NCBI GenBank assembly: GCA_965261455.1
Contig: OZ253453.1
Coordinates: forward strand, 682,001 to 746,000
Source: DAOUKH01 sp965261455
Lineage (GTDB): Bacteria > Chloroflexota > Dehalococcoidia > SHYB01
Length of the DNA stretch: 64,000 nucleotides
Direction of reading: 5' to 3'
In this document: positions 58,799 to 64,000 of the stretch, piece by piece
How the letters are laid out: each line of letters starts with the position of its first letter
How positions within the stretch are numbered: position 1 is the stretch's first letter
Notes under the pieces: generated by a model
Told to the model about the DNA's origin: nothing
Seen by the model: only the letters and a program-made list of their open reading frames with translations
The model's database searches: none
Program-made: the position numbers and the translations under genes

Positions 58799-59728
58799 AT
58801 GCGTATTTGCTCGTTATTGCCAAGTAGTACGGAGATCGTCTTTGCCCTTGGACTCGGCGACCGCCTGGCAGGCGTGACGCATGAGTGCGACTATCCGGCG
58901 GAGGCCGCGTCCATTCCGGCGGTGACGCGCTCGCTGATCGACCACTCGGAAAGCTCCAGCGCCGAGATTCACCGCCACGTGAGCGAGGCGGTCCACGCCG
59001 GCAGCAGCATCTACGCGCTCGACCAGGCGTTGCTGGAACGCATCGACCCCGGTCTGGTGCTGACGCAGGAGCTGTGCGACGTCTGCGCCGTCTCCTACGG
59101 TGAGGTGCAACGGGCAGTGCGGCTGCTTCCCAGCGATGGGGGCAGCGAGCGAACGGTGCTCTCCCTCGAACCCACGACGATGGGCGGCATCCTCGACACG
59201 ATCACCTCGGTGGGCGAGGCGGCGGGGGCCGTCGAACGCGCCGTGGAGGTCACCGCGGCGCTCCGCCGGCGCATCGACGCCGTCGAGGCCGCCGCCGCGG
59301 GCGCGGGGCGACGCCCGCGCGTCTTCGCCATGGAGTGGCTCGCCCCGCCCTTCGTTGGCGGCCACTGGGTCCCCGAGATGATTCGCCTCGCCGGAGGGAG
59401 CGACGGCCTGGGCCGCGAGGGCCAGCCGTCGGTACAGGCGACGTGGGCGGACATCGCGGACTACGACCCAGAGGTGGTGGTGCTCATGCCGTGCGGCTAC
59501 CACCTCGAAGCGTGCCTCGACGAGTTCCGCGAGACGCCGATGCCGCCCGAGTGGGAGGGCCTCACCGCCGTCAGGGGCGGCGAAGTGTATGTGGTAGACG
59601 GCTCGTCGTTCTACAACCGCCCCGGCCCCAGGGTGGTGGACGGCCTGGAGATTCTGGCCGAGATCCTGCACCCCGAGATCTTCCCGCGGGCGCACTCCGA
59701 GTCGGACTGGCGGCGCGTCGGCGGGTAG
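58799..59728 (+). CDS. BtuF-like cobalamin/Fe-siderophore-binding domain protein without signal peptide
   Basis: A 309-residue class III periplasmic-binding fold: RICSLLPSSTEIVFALGLGDRLAGVTHECDYP at the start, DPEVVVLMPCGYHLE in the second lobe, and VVDGSSFYNRPGPRVVDGLEIL at the end. This matches cobalamin-binding ABC proteins (BtuF-like), but there is neither a signal peptide nor a lipobox, and no permease or ATPase gene is nearby. A frame extends upstream to 58763, but the family N-terminus is at 58799, right behind a TAGAAT box. Cytoplasmic cobinamide/B12 binding or salvage is possible. Confidence 0.82.
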   Translation: MRICSLLPSSTEIVFALGLGDRLAGVTHECDYPAEAASIPAVTRSLIDHSESSSAEIHRHVSEAVHAGSSIYALDQALLERIDPGLVLTQELCDVCAVSYGEVQRAVRLLPSDGGSERTVLSLEPTTMGGILDTITSVGEAAGAVERAVEVTAALRRRIDAVEAAAAGAGRRPRVFAMEWLAPPFVGGHWVPEMIRLAGGSDGLGREGQPSVQATWADIADYDPEVVVLMPCGYHLEACLDEFRETPMPPEWEGLTAVRGGEVYVVDGSSFYNRPGPRVVDGLEILAEILHPEIFPRAHSESDWRRVGG

Positions 59729-59744
59729 ACCGCGCGAGCGGGGA

Positions 59745-60971
59745 TCAGCCGGCGACGCCTTCCGCCCGCAGGCGCTCGATCTCACTGGGGGACATGCCGA
59801 GCAGGCCGCCGAAGATTTCGTCCTCGTGTTCGCCGAAGAGCGGGGCGCGGCGGTGGTCGAGCCGCATGTCCGAGAAGTGGAACGAGGGCGCGGTGTGCGT
59901 TCTCGCGCCCATGATGGGGTGCTCCAGGACACGCAGGTGGCCGCGCGCGACGAGATGGGGGTCGCGGTGCAGGTCTTCGCCGCGGGCGACGACGGCCGCT
60001 CCCACCCCGACGGTGGTGAGGCGGTCCGCGACGGTCTCCGCCGTTTGAGGGCGGGTCCAGGCGGCGACCAGAACTTCGAGGGCGTCTTCGTGCTTTTTGC
60101 GCGCCAGGAGGGTGGCGAAGCGGGGATCGTCGGCCAGGGACTCCTGGCCCATCGCGGCGCACAGGGAGCGCCACTCGGCGTCGCCAGTTACGGCAATAGC
60201 CACCCAACGGTCATCGCCGGCGCAGGGGAAGACGCCGTGCGGCGCCGCGCCGGGGACGCGGTTGCCGGCGCGCTCCTGCACGTTGCCGTTGGCGGTGTAG
60301 TCGAGCAGCGACGGCGCGAGGAAGTGGAGCGCCGCTTCCAGTTGGGAGAGGTCGAGGTACTGCCCTTGGCCGGTGCGGTCGCGGAGGCGGAGCGCGGAGA
60401 CGACCGCGGAGGCAGCGAACCAGGGCACGACGAGGTCGGTGTAGGGCTGGTTGGGCCCGGCGGGGTTGCTCGCGGGCCAGCCGGTGAGGTGGTCGAAGCC
60501 GGCAAGGCCCGCGAGGGTGCGCCCGAAGCCCACGTGGCTGGCGAAGGGGCCGGTCTGCCCTTGCATCGTCAGGCTGATCATGACGAGGTCGGCCTTGACC
60601 TTGCAAAGCTCCTCGTAGCCGAGGCCCTGGCGCTCGATTACGCCGGCGGAGAAGCTCTCGGCCACGACGTCGGCGACGGCGGCGAGGCGCCTGACGATTT
60701 CCTTCGCCTCCGGTTTCGACAGGTCGAGGCGGATGCTGCGCTTCGACGTGTTGTGGTTGGCGAAGTAGCCGGACTTGTTGATGCCGGGCTTGCCTTGCAG
60801 GAACGGCGTCCCCAGGCGGCCGCCGTCGATGCGGACGCGGCTTTCGATCTTGATCACCTCGGCGCCGAAGAGCGCGAGGAGCTTCGTGGTCACGGGTCCG
60901 GCGACGGCCCAACTGAAGTCGACGACGCGCACGCCCGCCAGGGGCAGGTCTCGTTCTCTCCGTCCGTTCAT
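59745..60971 (-). CDS. CaiB/BaiF (class III) CoA-transferase
   Basis: A 408-residue family member: LAGVRVVDFSWAVAGPVTTKLLALFGAEVIKIE, then GYFANHNTSKRSIRLDLSKPEAKEI, and GEHEDEIFGGLLGM near the end. ATG 60971 shares one base with the stop of the upstream CaiB gene (TGATG), so the two are coupled and probably form a heteromeric enzyme, the third such pair in this window. A longer frame to 61112 lies inside the partner gene. Confidence 0.88.
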   Translation of the reverse strand: MNGRRERDLPLAGVRVVDFSWAVAGPVTTKLLALFGAEVIKIESRVRIDGGRLGTPFLQGKPGINKSGYFANHNTSKRSIRLDLSKPEAKEIVRRLAAVADVVAESFSAGVIERQGLGYEELCKVKADLVMISLTMQGQTGPFASHVGFGRTLAGLAGFDHLTGWPASNPAGPNQPYTDLVVPWFAASAVVSALRLRDRTGQGQYLDLSQLEAALHFLAPSLLDYTANGNVQERAGNRVPGAAPHGVFPCAGDDRWVAIAVTGDAEWRSLCAAMGQESLADDPRFATLLARKKHEDALEVLVAAWTRPQTAETVADRLTTVGVGAAVVARGEDLHRDPHLVARGHLRVLEHPIMGARTHTAPSFHFSDMRLDHRRAPLFGEHEDEIFGGLLGMSPSEIERLRAEGVAG

Positions 60972-62196
60972 CAGATAGCCCCTGCGGCGTGCAGGGCCGC
61001 GAGATCGTCCTGGGTCAGGCCCAGGTCGCCGCCGTAGACCTCGCGGTTGTGTTCGCCGATGGCCGGCGCGGGGCGGCGCAGGGCCCATTCGCCGCCCGAC
61101 GCCGCGACCCACGCGCCGGGGAAGCGCACCGGTGCCTCGGTGCCGGGGAGATCGACATCGACAAAGTACTCGCGCTCAATAAGCTGACGGTAGTCGGCGA
61201 GGTCTTCCATCGTGTAGGTGGGAAAGAGCATGATGCGCCGCTTCAGCGCCTCGGCGTAGATCTCGGCCTTGGTGTGGGCCTTGAAGAAGGCCCCGAAGAT
61301 CTCCTCCCAGTGGTCGACCTCGTCCTGCTCGAGCTCGTTGGTGCTGCGGTTTTCCCAGTCCCAGTCCCAGAGGTCGCCGGCCATGCCTTCCTCGGTCATC
61401 CACTCCATGAGGGGGTACATCTTGAAGCCCCAGCCCGGAGCGACCCACCAGCACCACGCTACCGAGCCGTCCTTCGCCGGCCACGAGTAGCGCCCGAATA
61501 CCTTGCCGCCGCGGAGTTGGGTCGTGCCGCGGCGTTCGTTCACGCGGAGCAGGTCCCAGTGCTGCTGCACCGAAATCAAGCTGTTGGCTACGGCTTCCTG
61601 CATCGACACGTCGATGCGCTCGCCGCGTCCCGAATGCTCGGCGGCGTAGAGCGCCATGATGGAGGCTACGGCAGCCTGTGCGCCGGCCTGACAGTAGGAC
61701 TGCGCCACGCGGACGCGGGAGGGCGGGCCGTCGTCCTCCCCGCAGATGTTGAGGAGGCCGCCGCGGGCCATGAGCAGCAGGTCGCCGGCGGCGCGCCCTG
61801 AATCGGGGCCGGTCTGCCCGAACGGGGTGATCGAGGTGATGACGAGGCTGGGACGCGCCACCCGCAGCGCCTCTAGGTCGAAGCCCGGCCGTCGAGGTAG
61901 CCGGGCGGGTGCGACTCGACGATCAGATCCACAGAGTCGGCGAGCCTCCGGAGCAGCGCTCGTCCGTCGTGAGTGGTTATGTCGAGGGTGACGCCCCGCT
62001 TGTTGACGTTGTAGGCGTGCCAGTAGAGGCTGCGGTCGGGGCCCGGGGCCCCGCCGAGGAAGGGCGCGATGCGGCGGGAGGGGTCGCCCTCCGGCGGCTC
62101 GACCTTGATGACGTCCGCGCCGAGGTCTCCGAGTATCCGGCCGCAGAGCTGCCCCTCGGGGCCGGTCAAGTCGAGAGCGCGAAAGCCGTCAAGCAT
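60971..62196 (-). pseudogene. CaiB/BaiF CoA-transferase gene with a one-base frameshift
   Basis: Two frames join into one family member of about 405 residues. The N-terminal part from ATG 62196 (FRALDLTGPEGQLCGRILGDLGADVIKVE) runs to HPPGYLDG near 61888. The sequence then should go on as GFDLEALRVARPSLVITSITPFGQTGP, which is in another frame and continues to the stop at 60971. The loss of one base in GGCCGGGC explains it. A deletion, a sequencing error or programmed shifting cannot be separated from sequence alone. It is coupled to the intact CaiB gene downstream. Confidence 0.78.
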
Positions 62197-62305
62197 CTTG
62201 CGCTCATGGTAGGGGGCTGGAGTGGGGGTGGGCAATGGCGACTGGGCGCGGACGTGGGCGGGGTTCGATGGCCCTTGGTGGTTGTCGGGCGGCCGCCGCC
62301 GCGCC

Positions 62306-62432
62306 TGTGGCGCGTGCCCTCTCTCAGTCTCCCCCAGAGGGGGAGAGGTTTACGGTGCTCCCCTGCCGGGGAGGTCAAGGTGGATGCCCCGCCTCTGCCC
62401 CTTTTCGGTCTCCACCGTAGGGGAGAGGTTTG
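62306..62432 (+). repeat. dispersed repeat with extended tail
   Basis: CGCGCC..GGCGCGTGCCCTCTCTCAG unit, then the tail shared with 40560-40625 (GGTGC TCCCCTGC ... GGATGCCCCGCC), closing with GGTCTCCACC..AGGGGAGAGG. Confidence 0.7.
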
Positions 62433-62456
62433 AGGGTCGCCGAAGATGGGGCGAAG

Positions 62457-62969
62457 CTACTCGGAGTGGTAGGGCTGTCCGAAACGCTCAACGCTGGCGA
62501 TTTCGGCCAGCGGCTTGCGCCGTTTCCCCACGGATTTCGCCGCCTCCGTGGGGTAGCCGAAGGGCATTACCGTGATCAGGTCGAGCTCCGCCGGAATGCC
62601 GAGAAGCTCCTTGACCGCGTCGCGGTCGATGCCTTGGACGTAGACCGTCCCGACGCCGAGGCTCCACGCGGTGAGGATCATGTTCTCGATGGCCCGGGCG
62701 GCGTCGAACTGGGGCAGTCTCGCGCCCTCCATCGCCACCGCGATGGCCAGCGGCGCGTCGGCGATGAAGGCGCCGCTGGAGGCAAGCTCGCCGATGCGCC
62801 GCAGGGTCTCGCGCTCACGGATGACAACGAAGCGCCACGGCTGGCGATTGCGCTGGCTCGGCGCCCACCGCGCGGCGAGGAGTATCTTCTTGACGGCGGC
62901 GGCAGGGACGGGGTCAGGCTCGAACTCACGCACCGCGACCCGGGAACGTATGGCCTCGTAGACGTCCAT
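62457..62969 (-). CDS. nitroreductase family protein
   Basis: A 170-residue FMN oxidoreductase: YEAIRSRVAVREFEPDPVP, then ILLAARWAPSQRNRQPWRFVVI (FMN-binding Ser/Asn block), ENMILTAWSLGVGTVYVQG and MPFGYPTEAAKSVGKRRKPL. Shorter members like this reduce nitro groups, quinones or unsaturated compounds, or use F420. ATG 62969 gives the family start; the frame continues upstream into the neighbouring gene. It lies 14 bp after the EthD-like gene, in the same transcript. Confidence 0.88.
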   Translation of the reverse strand: MDVYEAIRSRVAVREFEPDPVPAAAVKKILLAARWAPSQRNRQPWRFVVIRERETLRRIGELASSGAFIADAPLAIAVAMEGARLPQFDAARAIENMILTAWSLGVGTVYVQGIDRDAVKELLGIPAELDLITVMPFGYPTEAAKSVGKRRKPLAEIASVERFGQPYHSE

Positions 62970-62983
62970 TGGGGTCGTCCGCC

Positions 62984-63784
62984 TCAGCGGTCCTTGTCGA
63001 ACCAGCCCCAGTCCCAGGGCTTGACGGTCTGGAGCGGCCCGGCGAAGAGCGGCTCGACGCAGGTGTCGAGGGCCGGAAGCCAGCGGCTGGCCCGCCACTC
63101 GACGCTCTTTTCGCGTATCGCGTCGGTCACGACGAGGGGGTCTTTGTCGAGGTAGTAGAGGAAGATCATGCGGTTCTTGTCGACCTGGTCTGCGTAGCGG
63201 CTGAGGTCGAGGCTGCCGGCCCCCTCCCGGACCATCGCGGGGCTCTTGAACCACCACGCGCCGGCGACACCGTCCAAGGTCAGCATGTCGGGGATGTGGA
63301 CCTGGTCGTACCACTGCGTTACGTCGTCAACGGCGGCGTCGTCGGTGACGCGGGTGACGACCAGGAAGACGCCGCGGTTGGGTCGGTAGGGCAGCGCGTC
63401 GGGACTCAGCCGAACCCGTGGGCTCACGTAGGTGTTCACCACCATGTGGGGGGCGGTGATGTGGTTCCGGCGAATGGCGGGAAACCGCTTGCCCCCGATC
63501 GCGCCCATGCGCCGGCCTAGGTCGATGAAGTCGCGCATGGTCTCGGCCATTGGATGGGTGAAGAGATAGTGCGTCACGTAGTGAATCGGGTCGAGGAGGT
63601 CGCCGGAGACGATCCGCGCGGCCTTGTAGGCGGGCGGCGACACCCAGCGCTGTCCGTAGGCGACGCCGGGGAGGGCGAAGTTCTCCGGCATGTGGTCCAA
63701 CTGGTGGAACTCGTTGTAGAGGACGTGCGCCCCCGGATCGGTGATCTCGGTGAAGGCGAAGAACGCCATGCGAACCTTGTTCAC
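62984..63784 (-). CDS. EthD-like dimeric alpha-beta barrel protein
   Basis: 266 residues with two weakly similar halves: VRMAFFAFTEITDPGAHVLYNEFHQLDHMPENFALPGV and RGVFLVVTRVTDDAAVDDVTQWYDQVHIPDMLTLDGV. Each has the Y/F-x-x-x-H-x-x-x-H/D pattern of EthD/ABM-type barrels. It ends in a Trp-rich tail (TVKPWDWGWFDKD). Such proteins bind hydrophobic substrates or act as small lyases or monooxygenase partners; the function here is unknown. The next gene upstream is a paralogue with the same tail. Confidence 0.65.
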   Translation of the reverse strand: MNKVRMAFFAFTEITDPGAHVLYNEFHQLDHMPENFALPGVAYGQRWVSPPAYKAARIVSGDLLDPIHYVTHYLFTHPMAETMRDFIDLGRRMGAIGGKRFPAIRRNHITAPHMVVNTYVSPRVRLSPDALPYRPNRGVFLVVTRVTDDAAVDDVTQWYDQVHIPDMLTLDGVAGAWWFKSPAMVREGAGSLDLSRYADQVDKNRMIFLYYLDKDPLVVTDAIREKSVEWRASRWLPALDTCVEPLFAGPLQTVKPWDWGWFDKDR

Positions 63785-63794
63785 GGCGCGCTCC

Positions 63795-64000
63795 CTAGCC
63801 CTGCTCGAACCAGTCCCACTCCCAGGGCGTGATGGTCTGGAAGGGGCTGGCGAGGATGGGCCTGACGTGGTCGCCGAGGCCGCCGATGGCGGGCCGTTCC
63901 ATCAGCCGGGCGGTTGCCGCCAGCGGGTCGTCGTCGAAGTAGAGGACGATGATGAGCCGCCGCGGGGGAAGCTCGTAGCTGAGCTTCGCCTTGGGGAAGT
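63795..64000 (-). CDS. EthD-like protein, paralogue of the preceding gene (5' end missing)
   Basis: Only the last 67 codons are visible. RLIIVLYFDDDPLAATARLME and the ending FQTITPWEWDWFEQG align with the end of the gene at 62984-63784 (MIFLYYLDKDPLVV..., LQTVKPWDWGWFDKD). They are therefore tandem duplicates, separated by 10 bp. The gene continues beyond the window. Confidence 0.7.
   Translation of the reverse strand, partial: FPKAKLSYELPPRRLIIVLYFDDDPLAATARLMERPAIGGLGDHVRPILASPFQTITPWEWDWFEQG

Overview
This 64 kb window of GC-rich bacterial DNA fits a free-living, heterotrophic Chloroflexota-like organism (Dehalococcoidia/SAR202 type). That placement is an inference. It rests on many class III (CaiB/BaiF) CoA-transferases, an F420 pair (F420:NADPH oxidoreductase plus CofE), LLM and nitroreductase-type flavoenzymes, amidohydrolase-2 proteins, BKACE, MaoC and enoyl-CoA hydratases, and a tmRNA tag ending ALAA. 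No rRNA is present. Many genes have -10 boxes of the TAGAAT/TACAAT/TATACT type, several have TTG starts behind a strong Shine-Dalgarno, and at least two look leaderless.

Layout. 1-4.0 kb: MaoC-like protein, a double CaiB CoA-transferase and a VOC protein. 4.0-5.8 kb: higBA and a frameshifted restriction-endonuclease-like gene. 6-13 kb: alcohol dehydrogenase, nitronate monooxygenase-like enzyme, alpha/beta hydrolase, thrC, an RRM protein and a two-gene unknown operon. 13-20 kb: methyltransferase, a single-chain ABC-ATPase/TOPRIM protein (defence candidate), leuD, an IS481-type insertion inside a palindromic repeat, an LLM enzyme and fitAB. 19.8-24 kb: trans-translation genes (ssrA, smpB), a TM0106-type nuclease and an S41 lipoprotein protease. 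24-45 kb: metabolic genes, including three CaiB proteins, two MFS carriers, the F420 pair, BKACE, SDR and dapF. 45-51.7 kb: a complete type II-C CRISPR-Cas locus with tracrRNA, cas9, cas1, cas2 and a 16-repeat array. 51.7-64 kb: two amidohydrolases, carB, an aspartate-carbamoyltransferase-like gene with an altered active site, a BtuF-like protein, two more CaiB genes (one frameshifted), a nitroreductase and two tandem EthD-like genes.

Most notable. (1) The type II-C locus, in which a divergent tracrRNA can be read directly from a 25-nt anti-repeat upstream of cas9. (2) A carboxymuconolactone decarboxylase/AhpD-like gene at 43946-44446 (minus) in which an in-frame TGA takes the second position of the CxxC motif, with a SECIS-like hairpin 14 nt downstream. 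It is therefore a probable selenoprotein that a standard gene caller would split or miss. (3) Several families of dispersed intergenic palindromic repeats, one of them interrupted by the IS481 element so that the target duplication can be read. (4) A PARIS/OLD-like ATPase-TOPRIM fusion.

Broken or odd genes: a one-base frameshift in the HsdR_N-like gene (about 5405) and another in a CaiB gene (about 61888); an MFS gene with no usable start codon for its first membrane helix; and an ATCase-like enzyme without the STRTR carbamoyl-phosphate loop.
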